Source: DASUBN01 sp036000105
GTDB lineage: Bacteria; Pseudomonadota; Gammaproteobacteria; Natronospirales; REEB76
Assembly (NCBI GenBank): GCA_036000105.1
Contig: DASYGE010000012.1
Coordinates: 496,001-560,000, forward strand
Direction: 5' to 3'
DNA length: 64,000 nt
The translations under genes and the position numbers were made by a program. The notes under the pieces were generated by a model. The model was given only the letters and a program-made list of their open reading frames with translations. It had not been told where the DNA came from and searched no databases. Below, in pieces: positions 1 to 8,391 of this stretch. The first letter of the stretch is position 1. Each line of letters starts with the position of its first letter.

Positions 1-390
1 ACGAGCCCCGCCGCGGCTAAGAACGATCCGTTCGTGACGAAGCAGATGAACGAGTTGTCCAAGGTGGTCTTCTCCAGGACCCTCAAGCATGCCGCCTGGG
101 GAAAGTGGGACAACGCCAGCGTGTCAGCAGATCCCGTGGCGACGGTCACGCAACTGAAATCGAAGGCCGGCGGCGACATGGTAATCTTCGGCAGCGGCGG
201 TCTCGTGTCCGCACTCGCGCCCCACGGCCTCATCGACGAATACCGCATGATCATCAACCCTTCCATCCTGGGCCAGGGGATACCTATGTTCCGCGACTTC
301 AATGAGCGCATCCCTTTGAAGCTCGTATCCAGCCGCACCTTCGATGGCGCGACGGTCATGCTCACGTATCACCCGGAGAAGATCCGTTGA
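1..390 (+). CDS. Dihydrofolate reductase (RibD C-terminal-like) family protein, 5' end outside window
   Basis: The frame is open from base 1, so the start lies outside the window; about 129 residues are visible. The visible part carries the family's conserved C-terminal half: a KVVFSRTL strand, an IFGSGGLVSAL glycine-rich segment, then LIDEYRMIINPSILGQGIPMF. It is clearly related to the complete 188-residue protein at 50480-51046, which suggests about 60 residues are missing. Members of this family (PF01872-like, YyaP/YwjB type) bind NADPH in a reductase fold, but substrates are mostly unknown. The stop overlaps the TTG start of the following exporter gene, so the two are probably co-transcribed. 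Confident as to family, not as to function. Confidence 0.85.
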   Translation, partial: TSPAAAKNDPFVTKQMNELSKVVFSRTLKHAAWGKWDNASVSADPVATVTQLKSKAGGDMVIFGSGGLVSALAPHGLIDEYRMIINPSILGQGIPMFRDFNERIPLKLVSSRTFDGATVMLTYHPEKIR

Positions 391-1829
391 GCATCGCTAA
401 GCATTACAACGACCGCTGGCTGGCCATGGGCATCCTCTGCATGGGCGCCCTCATGATCGTGCTGGATGTGACCATCGTGAACGTGGCCCTGCCATCCATA
501 CAGGCTGACCTCAAGTTCAGCGCCGCCTCCCTTGCCTGGGTGGTGAACGCCTACATGCTGATCTTCGGTGGTTTCCTGCTCTTAGGCGGGCGCTGCGGCG
601 ATCTCTATGGCCACCGACGCGTGTTCCTCATGGGTCTCACGCTGTTCACCCTGGCGTCCCTCGCCTGCGGCATGGCCGGATCCCGGGAGTTCCTCATCCT
701 GGCGCGCGGCATACAGGGCCTGGGCGGCGCCGTGGTGGATGCGGTGGCGCTCTCGCTCATCATCAACCTCTTCACTGAGACGGCGGACCGCACCAAGGCC
801 ATGGCGGTCTATGGCTTCGTCTGCTCCGGCGGCGGCTGCATCGGCGCACTCTTGGGCGGTGTGCTCACGGGCAGCCTCAACTGGCACTGGATCTTCTTGG
901 TCAACGTGCCGGTAGGCGCCGTGGTGTTCTTCCTGTGCTGGAAACTCCTGCCCACCCACGCCGGTGAGGCCACCGATCGGCAGCATCTGGACGTGGGTGG
1001 CGCCATCACCGTGACCGCGGCGTTGCTGCTCGCGGTGTACGCCACCATCGATGGCAACCAGGCGGGCTGGGGTTCGCTCCAAACCCTGGGCCTCTTGGGC
1101 GCATCCGTGGTGGTGTTCGTGACGTTCCTCTTCATCGAAGCCAAGGTGAAGAAGCCCTTGGTGCCGCTCGGCATGTTCCGCCTGCGCAACCTCTCGGTCG
1201 CTAGTGTGGTGGGCATACTCTGGGCTGCCGGCATGTTCGCCTGGTTCTTCCTCTCGGCCCTCTACATGCAGTTGGTGCTCGGCTTCACGCCCTTGCAGAT
1301 CGGTCTCGCGTTCCTGCCCTCCAACCTCATTATGGCTATCTTCTCCCTCGGCATCTCCGCCAAGTTGGTCATGCGCTTCGGTTTCCGTAAACCCCTGGCG
1401 GGCGGCCTCGCGCTCGCCGCCGTGGGGCTCTTGCTGTTCTCTCGCGCCCCGGTGGGTGGCACCCTGGTGCGGGATGTGCTGCCGGGCATGCTGTTCCTGG
1501 GCTTAGGCGCCGGTATCGCTTTCAATCCGGTATTGATGGCGGGCATGAGCGATGTACCCCAGACGGAATCGGGCCTCGCCTCAGGCATCATCAACACCGC
1601 TTTCATGCTGGGCGGCTCACTCGGGTTGGCGGCGCTGGCGAGCGTGGCGGCGGGCCGCAGCGGCAGTCTCGTCACGGCCGGTGTCGATCATCTCCAGGCT
1701 CTGGCGGGCGGGTATCAGGCGGCTTTCCTGGTGGGCGCCTGCTTCGTGTTGTTGGCAGCTCTTCTAGGCGGGCTCTTGCTGCGGGAGGTGTCGGCCCCTG
1801 CGGGCAGCACGGAGACCGCCGTCCACTGA
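387..1829 (+). CDS. MFS drug exporter, DHA2 (EmrB/QacA-like) 14-TM type
   Basis: A 480-residue very hydrophobic protein with the N-terminal signature of DHA2 exporters (MGALMIVLDVTIVNVALPSIQADL) and the loop 2-3 motif GGRCGDLYGHRRVF. The length and run of about 14 hydrophobic segments fit proton-driven multidrug exporters of the inner membrane. The start is TTG overlapping the stop of the DHFR-family gene; an internal ATG at 426 would remove only 13 residues. It is followed 12 bp later by an ECF sigma factor gene, so the three genes look like one transcription unit. The exported substrate cannot be told from the sequence. Confidence 0.9.
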   Translation: MSIAKHYNDRWLAMGILCMGALMIVLDVTIVNVALPSIQADLKFSAASLAWVVNAYMLIFGGFLLLGGRCGDLYGHRRVFLMGLTLFTLASLACGMAGSREFLILARGIQGLGGAVVDAVALSLIINLFTETADRTKAMAVYGFVCSGGGCIGALLGGVLTGSLNWHWIFLVNVPVGAVVFFLCWKLLPTHAGEATDRQHLDVGGAITVTAALLLAVYATIDGNQAGWGSLQTLGLLGASVVVFVTFLFIEAKVKKPLVPLGMFRLRNLSVASVVGILWAAGMFAWFFLSALYMQLVLGFTPLQIGLAFLPSNLIMAIFSLGISAKLVMRFGFRKPLAGGLALAAVGLLLFSRAPVGGTLVRDVLPGMLFLGLGAGIAFNPVLMAGMSDVPQTESGLASGIINTAFMLGGSLGLAALASVAAGRSGSLVTAGVDHLQALAGGYQAAFLVGACFVLLAALLGGLLLREVSAPAGSTETAVH

Positions 1830-1841
1830 GGCGCGGATCCC

Positions 1842-3119
1842 ATGAGCGAGACCCATCGCGCCATCGAAGCGGTGTGGCGGATCGAATCCGCCCGGCTTAT
1901 CGCGGGTCTCAGCCGCATCACACGTGACGTGGGTGTCGCCGAGGAGTTGGCGCAGGACGCACTGGTGGCGGCTCTGGAGCAATGGCCTGAGTCTGGTATA
2001 CCGGATAATCCGGGCGCCTGGCTCATGGCTACCGCCAAGCACCGGGCCATAGACCAGCTGCGCCGCAAGAAGCTCCAGCGACGCAAGCATGAGGAGCTGG
2101 GCCGGGAAGTCGAGCTTGAGCAGGAGTTGGCGGAGGAGAGCTTCCAGGCTTCCGTCGAGGACGAGTTGGGCGACGATCTCTTGCGCCTCATCTTCACCGC
2201 CTGCCATCCGGTCTTGGCCACCGAGGCGCGGGTCGCGCTCACCTTGAGATTGCTCTGCGGCCTCACCACCGCGGAGATCGCCCGGGCCTTCCTCGCGCCG
2301 GAAGCCACCGTGGCCCAGCGCATCGTACGGGCGAAGCGCACCCTTGCGGAGGCGCGGGTGCCTTTCGAGTTGCCTCCTATCCCCGAGCTCAGCGTGCGTC
2401 TCGCCTCGGTGCTGGAAGTCATCTACCTGGTGTTCAACGAAGGCTATTCCGCCACTGCCGGCGAGGACTGGATACGCCCGGCGCTCTGCCACGATGCCCT
2501 GCGCCTCGGCCGCATCCTGGCGGAACTCGCGCCGCGGGAGCCGGAAGTGCACGGCCTCGTCTCGCTCATGGAGATCCAGGCCTCACGCTTCGGTGCGCGC
2601 GTCGGCCCCGCCGGCGAGCCGGTGCTGCTCATGGATCAGGATCGCACCCGTTGGGACCACGTGCTGGTGCGCCGCGGGCTCGCTGCGCTCACTCGCGCCG
2701 AAGGGCTGGGCGGTGGCTTGGGTCCTTATGTGCTGCAAGCGGAGATCGCCGTTTGTCATGCTCAGGCTGCAAGCGCCGCCGACACCGACTGGACTCGCAT
2801 CGTGGCGCTCTACGATGCGCTTGCCCAGATCCTGCCCACGCCGGTGGTGGAGTTGAATCGGGCGGTGGCGGTGTCCATGGCTTTCGGCCCCGCGGCGGGA
2901 CTCGAGCTCGTGGATCAGCTGATCGACGAGCCGGCGCTCAAGGGATATCACCTGTTGCCGGCGGTGCGCGCCGATCTCTTCATGAAGCTCGGCCGTCTGG
3001 ACGAGGCGCGAGAGGAATTCCAGCGAGCCGCCGCCTTGACGGACAACGCCCGGGAACGGCTGCTGTTACTGGATCGGGCCGCCTCCTGCGGCCCCCAAGC
3101 ACCTTCCATCTCCCACTGA
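1842..3119 (+). CDS. ECF-type RNA polymerase sigma factor with DUF6596/C-terminal helical extension (ECF42-like)
   Basis: A 425-residue protein. Residues 1-170 carry sigma-70 region 2 (AEELAQDALVAALEQWP, NPGAWLMATAKHRAIDQLRR) and region 4 (LTLRLLCGLTTAEIARAFLAPEATVAQRIVRAKRTL). The remaining 250 residues form the long helical, TPR-like extension typical of this ECF group (VIYLVFNEGYSATAG; LNRAVAVSMAFGPAAGLELVDQL). Such sigma factors usually lack an anti-sigma factor and are thought to be controlled through the extension. Members commonly sit beside DGPF/YCII-domain genes; none is seen here. The gene starts 12 bp after the MFS gene. Its target promoters are unknown. Confidence 0.9.
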   Translation: MSETHRAIEAVWRIESARLIAGLSRITRDVGVAEELAQDALVAALEQWPESGIPDNPGAWLMATAKHRAIDQLRRKKLQRRKHEELGREVELEQELAEESFQASVEDELGDDLLRLIFTACHPVLATEARVALTLRLLCGLTTAEIARAFLAPEATVAQRIVRAKRTLAEARVPFELPPIPELSVRLASVLEVIYLVFNEGYSATAGEDWIRPALCHDALRLGRILAELAPREPEVHGLVSLMEIQASRFGARVGPAGEPVLLMDQDRTRWDHVLVRRGLAALTRAEGLGGGLGPYVLQAEIAVCHAQAASAADTDWTRIVALYDALAQILPTPVVELNRAVAVSMAFGPAAGLELVDQLIDEPALKGYHLLPAVRADLFMKLGRLDEAREEFQRAAALTDNARERLLLLDRAASCGPQAPSISH

Positions 3120-3138
3120 AGCGAGCGCCGGGCCAGGC

Positions 3139-3196
3139 TTGACATGCCAACGCTTCATGTGTAATTTACCTAAAGGTTAATTAACTATTAGGTGTA
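3139..3196 (+). promoter_or_regulatory. Promoter and ArsR-type operator of the arsR/SRPBCC cassette
   Basis: TTGACA at 3139-3144, a 17-bp spacer and TAATTT at 3162-3167 form a good sigma-70 promoter. An imperfect palindrome centred at 3180/3181 (ACCTAAAGGTTAA against TTAACTATTAGGT) begins inside the -10 and reaches to just before the ArsR start at 3203, as expected for autoregulation. Binding by this ArsR protein is inference. Confidence 0.65.
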
Positions 3197-3202
3197 TCAA
3201 AC

Positions 3203-3553
3203 ATGCCCGCCGACCGCCTGAGCCCGGTGTTCGCAGCCCTGGCCGACCCCACCCGCCGTGCCATCCTGGCGCGCTTGAGCCTCGGGGAGACCACGGTCAA
3301 GGAGCTGATGCGGCCCTTCGACATGAGCCCGCCGGCCATCACTAAGCACCTCAAGGTGCTGGAGAAAGCCGGCCTCATCAGCCGTGGGCGCGAGGCCCAG
3401 TGGCGGCCCTGTCGGCTCGCGGCGAAGCCCCTCAAGGGTGTGTCCGACTGGGTGGAGGAATACCGCCGCTACTGGGAACAGAGCTTCGATCGCCTGGACG
3501 ACTACTTAAGCGAACTGCAGAGCAAGGGGAAGAAGCATGGCCGCAGGAAATGA
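3203..3553 (+). CDS. ArsR-family winged-helix repressor (SRPBCC-associated)
   Basis: A 116-residue winged-helix protein. The signature FAALADPTRRAILARLSLGETTVKELMRPFDMSPPAITKHLKVLEKAGLI is the helix-turn-helix of the ArsR group that pairs with AHSA1/SRPBCC proteins. No metal-binding ELCVCDL-type motif is present, so it is not an arsenic or zinc sensor of the classical type. It overlaps the next gene by 17 bp, indicating translational coupling. The ligand is unknown. Two further ArsR/SRPBCC pairs lie at 49.6-50.5 and 51.6-52.5 kb. Confidence 0.93.
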   Translation: MPADRLSPVFAALADPTRRAILARLSLGETTVKELMRPFDMSPPAITKHLKVLEKAGLISRGREAQWRPCRLAAKPLKGVSDWVEEYRRYWEQSFDRLDDYLSELQSKGKKHGRRK

Positions 3554-4526
3554 CCCGGGCGCTTTGCCCATGGAACGTGAACTCACCCTCACGCGCGTCT
3601 TCGACGCGCCCCGTGAACTGGTGTTCAAGGTCTGGACGGAGGCGGAGCATCTGGCGCGTTGGTGGGGCCCGGACATGTTCACCACCCCGGTCTGCCGGGT
3701 GGATGCGCGCGTCGGCGGCGAGCTCTACCTCGTCATGCGCTCACTTCAGGGCGATGAATACCCGATGAAGGGAGTGTTCCTGGAAGTGGTCAGGCCAGAG
3801 CGGCTGGTCTACACCAACATCCCCATGGACGCCGCCGGCAACCACCTCATGGAAGGCAGCACGACCGTCAGCTTCGAGGATCACGGCGGCAAGACGCGAC
3901 TCACGGTGCACACGAAGATGACCGGCAAGGTGCCGCAAGCGGCATACATGCTGGCAGGCATGAAGCCGGGCTGGAACCAGACCCTGGACCGCCTGGGAAA
4001 TTATGCCGCCGGCTTGGCTTGGACGGACGAGACGACAACCTTTGGAAGGATCAGTGGTATGAACGCGACGAAACAGCCCCAGACATCCGCCGACCGGGTA
4101 CTCATCCTCACCCGCATCTTCGATGCGCCCGCGGAGCTCGTGTACAGGGTGTGGACCGACCCCGAGCACATCCGTGAGTGGCTTTGCCCCCGCGGCTTCA
4201 CCATCCCCAAGAGCGAGGGCGAGCAGCGCATCGGCGGTCGTTGGCGCTCCTGCATGCGCACTACGGATGGCGTGGACCTATGGCTGAGTGGCGTCTACCG
4301 GGAACTGGTGCCAGGGAAGAAGGTCTCCTTCACCCACGCCTGGGAAGAGGACGGCAAGCGTGGCCATGAGACCGTGGTGACCATCACCCTCGAGGATATC
4401 CAGGGCAAGACCCGGCTCATGCTGCGCCAGGAGTCGTTCGAATCGGTGGAGTCCCGCGACGGCCACGGCGGTGGCTGGGGTGAATGCCTGGACAAGCTCG
4501 CCGAGCATCTGGCGGAGATATCCTAA
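3537..4526 (+). CDS. Tandem SRPBCC (AHSA1-like) two-domain fusion protein
   Basis: A 329-residue protein made of two AHSA1/START-fold domains: residues about 14-160 (LTRVFDAPRELVFKVWTEAEHLARWWGP) and about 185-328 (LTRIFDAPAELVYRVWTDPEHIREWLCP). The linker contains an in-frame ATG at 4060 after a GGAAGGATCAG stretch, in a place where the second protein would normally start. This suggests two formerly separate genes joined by loss of a stop codon. Each domain alone is a hydrophobic-ligand pocket of unknown substrate. The gene overlaps the ArsR gene, so it is probably the regulated target. Confidence 0.88.
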   Translation: MAAGNDPGALPMERELTLTRVFDAPRELVFKVWTEAEHLARWWGPDMFTTPVCRVDARVGGELYLVMRSLQGDEYPMKGVFLEVVRPERLVYTNIPMDAAGNHLMEGSTTVSFEDHGGKTRLTVHTKMTGKVPQAAYMLAGMKPGWNQTLDRLGNYAAGLAWTDETTTFGRISGMNATKQPQTSADRVLILTRIFDAPAELVYRVWTDPEHIREWLCPRGFTIPKSEGEQRIGGRWRSCMRTTDGVDLWLSGVYRELVPGKKVSFTHAWEEDGKRGHETVVTITLEDIQGKTRLMLRQESFESVESRDGHGGGWGECLDKLAEHLAEIS

Positions 4527-4529
4527 GTG

Positions 4530-4943
4530 ATGAGCGTCGAGATCCGCTGCTTGTGCGGAGCGTTCAAAGCGCAGCTCACGCAAGAGCCCGTCATCCAGTT
4601 CTATTGTCACTGCGATGATTGTCAGGCGGTGAGCGGCGGCGCCTATGTGTCTCTCGCGATCGTCCAGGCCCATGCCTTGACCATCACGCAGGGCGAGACC
4701 GTCATATGGAGACTCCGGACCATGCCCCGGGAGCGCTGTGCAGTCTGCGGCACCCAGCTGTTCGCCAAGATCCCCGGCCAGGACATGTATGCGGTGAAGG
4801 GCAATTTGCTGCCCAGGGATATACGCAAGCCAGCGTTCCATATGCAGTGCCGTTACGCAGTCACACCGGTCAAGGACGATCTGCCTCATTACAGGGCTAT
4901 CCCCACCTGCTTCGGTGGGGTCGACGAGGTGGTGGGCTGGTGA
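4530..4943 (+). CDS. GFA-family (CENP-V/DUF636) zinc protein
   Basis: A 137-residue protein with the GFA-family metal-ligand spacing: CLCG near the N-terminus, YCHCDDCQAVSGGAYVS, and CAVCGTQLF in the middle. These cysteines bind zinc in the beta-tent fold. The family is often annotated as glutathione-dependent formaldehyde-activating, but activity is doubtful for most members. The start could also be the GTG at 4527, one codon earlier. It follows the SRPBCC gene at once and probably belongs to the same ArsR-controlled operon. Confidence 0.85.
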   Translation: MSVEIRCLCGAFKAQLTQEPVIQFYCHCDDCQAVSGGAYVSLAIVQAHALTITQGETVIWRLRTMPRERCAVCGTQLFAKIPGQDMYAVKGNLLPRDIRKPAFHMQCRYAVTPVKDDLPHYRAIPTCFGGVDEVVGW

Positions 4944-5117
4944 TCCAGACTGGGCTGTAGCCGTGGATTTATATGCAGATTAAGTAAAGCGAGAGGGGTG
5001 GGGGGGAACAAGAATCCCCGGGACCCGGTCTCATGTCTTGTATCATCCGGTATGCTGCCCGACTTGCCCTCCGGGCATGAGTTCCCAACGATCACCCCAT
5101 CCATCGTAGAGGCCCGA

Positions 5118-5693
5118 ATGAAATCCCGCCTGCTGTTGCTCGCCCTCATCGCCGTGTCCGGCGCCGTCTGTGCTGCGCCGGTGACCTATACCGCCGATCC
5201 GGACCATACCCATTCCGCTTTCGAAGTGGACCACTTCGGCGGCTTGTCCGTGTGGCGCGGCTTCTTCAAGAAGACTACGGGCACTATCGTCATGGACAAG
5301 GCGGCCGGCACCGGCACCGTGGACATGGATATCGATCTCACTAGCGGTGTTATGCCCAACGACGCGCTCACCGCCGAGCTGGTCGGTGACAAGTTCTTTC
5401 AGGCCAACAAGTATCCGACGGCCCACTACCACGGCACCCTGGGCGGCTTCGTGAACGGCGCGCCCACCACGGTCACGGGCCAGCTTAGCCTGCATGGCGT
5501 GACCAAGCCGGTGGATCTCAAGATCCTCAGCTTCAAGTGCATGCCCCATCCCTTCTATAAGGTCGAGGTGTGCGGCGCGGATGCCACCGGCACGTTCAAC
5601 CGCGACGACTTCGGCATCGACTACGGCAAGGCCTACGGTTTCAACATGGGTGTGACCTTGCGCATCCAGGTGGAAGCGTTGGCCGCCAAGTAA
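5118..5693 (+). CDS. YceI-family periplasmic lipid-binding protein
   Basis: A 191-residue protein with a signal peptide (MKSRLLLLALIAVSGAVCA, cut after VCAA) followed by the YceI lipocalin-like barrel (YTADPDHTHSAFEVDHFG, MDMDIDLTSGV, FFQANKYPTAHYHGTL, GVTKPVDLKI, FGIDYG). The upstream frame is open to 4998, but the signal peptide fixes the start at 5118. YceI proteins bind isoprenoid or quinone-like lipids in the periplasm. It stands alone, with 174 bp upstream and a convergent response-regulator gene downstream. Two more YceI genes lie at 32.0 and 33.4 kb. Confidence 0.9.
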   Translation: MKSRLLLLALIAVSGAVCAAPVTYTADPDHTHSAFEVDHFGGLSVWRGFFKKTTGTIVMDKAAGTGTVDMDIDLTSGVMPNDALTAELVGDKFFQANKYPTAHYHGTLGGFVNGAPTTVTGQLSLHGVTKPVDLKILSFKCMPHPFYKVEVCGADATGTFNRDDFGIDYGKAYGFNMGVTLRIQVEALAAK

Positions 5694-5775
5694 CCGGGCC
5701 CGATCAGAGTCAGTTTCGCTCGATCGGCGGCGTCCGCGGCTTCGAGTCCGGACGCCGCCGTCTTTTGCGCTGGGT

Positions 5776-6225
5776 TCAATTCAAGGGCTGTTTCCCCGGC
5801 ACCTGGTTCAGCAGCATCCAATAGAGCCCGAGCTGGCTCACGACCCTGGCGAAGTCGGCGAACACCACCGGCTTGCGCACGTAGCTGTTGGCACCGCTGT
5901 TGTAGCTCTTGACCATGTCCTCGTCCTCGCTGGAGGAGGTCAGTATCACCACCGGGATGGTGCGCGTCAGTTCATGCTGGCGCATGCGCGACAGCACGTC
6001 TATGCCGTTGAGTTTGGGCAGCTTGAGGTCCAGCAGCACCACGGTCGGCATGCGCGCGGTATCCCGTCCGGCGAAGGCACCCGTGCCGAACAGGAAATCC
6101 AGCGCCTCGACGCCGTCGCGCACCACCTGCACGTCGTTGGTGATGCCAGCCTGGCTCAAGGATTTGATGGTCATCTCCTCGTCGTCCGGGTTGTCTTCAA
6201 CTATCAGGATGAATTTCGCGTCCAT
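5776..6225 (-). CDS. Single-domain CheY-like response regulator (Rcp1-like)
   Basis: A 149-residue stand-alone receiver domain: acidic pair DNPDDEE at the N-terminus, phospho-acceptor aspartate in TVVLLDLKLPKLNGIDVL, the T/S residue in VVILTSSSEDEDM and the lysine in YVRKPV. This is the Rcp1 type, with no output domain, that pairs with hybrid or phytochrome-like kinases. The ATG at 6225 is preferred over an open extension to 6360 because family members begin almost directly with ILIVEDN. It lies downstream of the histidine kinase gene on the same strand and is probably its phosphorylation target. Confidence 0.92.
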   Translation of the reverse strand: MDAKFILIVEDNPDDEEMTIKSLSQAGITNDVQVVRDGVEALDFLFGTGAFAGRDTARMPTVVLLDLKLPKLNGIDVLSRMRQHELTRTIPVVILTSSSEDEDMVKSYNSGANSYVRKPVVFADFARVVSQLGLYWMLLNQVPGKQPLN

Positions 6226-6257
6226 GTCTGGGATCTCCGTGTGTATGTCGGACGTGT

Positions 6258-7811
6258 TCAGCCGCTGCGCAGCGGTTCGCTGCCTGTGCCTGCACCGGGG
6301 TGCGATTCGGCCTGCAGAGTGAAGAAGAAGGTGGCGCCTTTCCCGGGCGAGGCCTGGCACCAGATGCGGCCGCCGTGGCGCGCCACGATACGCTGCACGG
6401 TGGCGAGCCCGATACCGGTGCCGGGGAACTCATGCACGCCATGCAGGCGCTGGAACGCGCCGAACAGTTTGTCGGCATAGGCCATGTCGAAGCCGGCACC
6501 GTTGTCGCGTACGAAGACGATACGCCTCTCGCCCTCCTGCAGCATCCCGAGCTCGATGCGCGCCTGTTCGGTCTTGCCGGTGAACTTCCAGGCGTTGCCC
6601 AACAGGTTCTCCAGGGCCACGCGCAGCAGCCGCTGGTCGGCGCGGACCATGATGCCGTCCCAGACGGATATGTTCATCTTGCGCTCCGGCTCACGCTGCT
6701 GGAGTTCCTGCAATACATGGTTGCCGAGAGCGCTGAGATCGACTTCACGCCACACCAGCTCCAGGCGGGAGATGCGCGACAGGTTCAACAGATCCTCGAT
6801 CAGTTGCCCCATGCGCGCCGTGCCGCTCTTGATGCGATGCAGGTAATGCTGCATCTTCTCGTCCAGCTGGCCGCCGAATTCCGTCAATAGCGCCTGGCTG
6901 AACCCGTCTATAGCGCGTAACGGTGCGCGCAGGTCGTGGGAGACCGAATAGGAGAAGGCTTCCAGTTCGCTGTTTATCTCTTGGAGCTTGTTGGTGCGCT
7001 CCTGCACGCGCGCCTCGAGTTCCGTGTTCAGGCGCCGGATCTCGTCTTCCGCATTCTTGCGTTCGGCTATCTCATGGCTCAGTTCCTGGTTGGAAGCCTC
7101 CAGCGCCTCGGTGCGTCCGCCGATCTCCGAGAGCATGCGGTTGAAGGCGTCCACCAGATAGCCGATCTCGTCATCCGTGCTCTTCTTGGCGCGCGGCGAA
7201 TAGTCGCCTTTCTCCACCACCTGTTGGGCCAGCTTGGTGATATCCAGGATGGGTTTGGTGACGGTCCTCTGCAGCCAGGTGGACAGGAGCAGCGAGATCA
7301 ATAGCGCCAGGCTGCCGACCGCGAGCAAGATGCCGGTGTAGGTGCGTATCCGCTGGTACAGGTCATAATGCGCATGCAGGTAGATGGAACCGACTATCTC
7401 GTTGTTATCCACGATGCGCTGGTTGACGACGACGTACTCACCGATGAACGTCACCGAATCCACATCAGGCAGCTGGGGGAAACTCGCCGCCTGGGCTCCT
7501 GCCCGGGAGTAGCTGGCGAAGATGACACCTTTCGAGTTGTAGAGAGCGGCTGCGTCTATATGCGGCCTGGCCTGCAGCAGGGCCAGGTTGTCGTTGGCGA
7601 CCTTGGCGTCATCGAACTGCAGGGCTGGCACGCAGGCCCGCCCGATCAATGCCGCCTGGGTGGTGAGGTCGGTCGTCAGGGTGCTCTTGAGGGTGTGCAG
7701 GTCGTAGGCCATGAGCGACAGGCCGGTGACCAGCAGGGCCGCGATGTTGGTCAGCAGTACGCCGACGAACAGCTTATAGCGCACCGAACTCAGGCGGATG
7801 CGCGGCTTCAT
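6258..7811 (-). CDS. Membrane sensor histidine kinase (periplasmic CHASE8-like sensor, HAMP, HisKA, HATPase)
   Basis: A 517-residue kinase. An N-terminal membrane helix (KLFVGVLLTNIAALLVTGLSL) and a second near residue 160 enclose a periplasmic sensor region resembling CHASE8. Then come a HAMP domain (YLVDAFNRMLSEIG), a coiled coil (AERKNAEDEIRRLNTELEAR), the HisKA box SVSHDLRAPLRAIDGF with the phosphorylated His, and the ATPase domain with N box (LENLLGNAWKFTG), DNGAGFD and GTGIGLATV. The start overlaps the end of the YfiR-like gene by 4 bp (ATGA). The partner is probably the receiver at 5776-6225. Confidence 0.93.
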   Translation of the reverse strand: MKPRIRLSSVRYKLFVGVLLTNIAALLVTGLSLMAYDLHTLKSTLTTDLTTQAALIGRACVPALQFDDAKVANDNLALLQARPHIDAAALYNSKGVIFASYSRAGAQAASFPQLPDVDSVTFIGEYVVVNQRIVDNNEIVGSIYLHAHYDLYQRIRTYTGILLAVGSLALLISLLLSTWLQRTVTKPILDITKLAQQVVEKGDYSPRAKKSTDDEIGYLVDAFNRMLSEIGGRTEALEASNQELSHEIAERKNAEDEIRRLNTELEARVQERTNKLQEINSELEAFSYSVSHDLRAPLRAIDGFSQALLTEFGGQLDEKMQHYLHRIKSGTARMGQLIEDLLNLSRISRLELVWREVDLSALGNHVLQELQQREPERKMNISVWDGIMVRADQRLLRVALENLLGNAWKFTGKTEQARIELGMLQEGERRIVFVRDNGAGFDMAYADKLFGAFQRLHGVHEFPGTGIGLATVQRIVARHGGRIWCQASPGKGATFFFTLQAESHPGAGTGSEPLRSG

Positions 7812-8386
7812 GGCTTGGCCCCGTTGACCGTGTGGGCCACCGACAGCAGGAGGGCACTGAGTTTCAGCCCGTTCTGCTGGACTGCGTTCAGGGCCACATC
7901 GAAGCGTACCCGGTCATCCACCAGGATGAAGCTGACCGCGCCGCCCTCAGCAAGTCCGTCCTCTCCTTCGGTCACCACCAGGATGGGGCGGCCGTGGCTG
8001 GCCTCGAACAGGTTGCCGGATTGTGCCGCTCTGGCGCCGCCGATGAAGAGGATATGCACGCCATCGGGGAGTTCGCCGTCATGGATGCGCCGTACCACCA
8101 CCGGCCGGGTGCCGATGCTGCGCCCCGCCACCATGCTGGCGAGGTCGTCGGCCAGGGTGTCAGCCCCTGCCACGCCGATGACGATGGGGCTGTCGGGGCC
8201 GGCGAAGGCCTTGTCCGGCCAGGTGACGTAGCTGCCGAACTTGTACAGGTAGGCCGCTTCCACCTGCTGCTGTGACAGTTCGGCGGCCTCGGCGTCTCCT
8301 GCCCACGCGACGACCGGGCGCGCGGCGCAGGCGGCCAGCAAGGCCGCGGCCAGCACCAGACGCCCATGCGACATGCTCTGCTTCAT
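7808..8386 (-). CDS. YfiR-family (DUF4154) periplasmic protein
   Basis: About 192 residues: a signal peptide (LVLAAALLAACAARPVVAWA) and a DUF4154 domain (VEAAYLYKFGSYVTWPDKAF, PIVIGVAGADTLADDLASMV, HILFIGG, ILVVTEGEDGLAEGGAVSFILVDDRVRFDVALNA). YfiR in Pseudomonas restrains a membrane diguanylate cyclase; here the partner encoded next door is a histidine kinase instead. Alternative starts are 8404, which would overlap the receptor gene, and 8374. It is sandwiched between a TonB receptor and a kinase, a combination seen in several Gammaproteobacteria, so the YfiR-like protein may relay a periplasmic signal to the kinase (inference). Confidence 0.88.
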   Translation of the reverse strand: MKQSMSHGRLVLAAALLAACAARPVVAWAGDAEAAELSQQQVEAAYLYKFGSYVTWPDKAFAGPDSPIVIGVAGADTLADDLASMVAGRSIGTRPVVVRRIHDGELPDGVHILFIGGARAAQSGNLFEASHGRPILVVTEGEDGLAEGGAVSFILVDDRVRFDVALNAVQQNGLKLSALLLSVAHTVNGAKP

Positions 8387-8391
8387 CGTGT

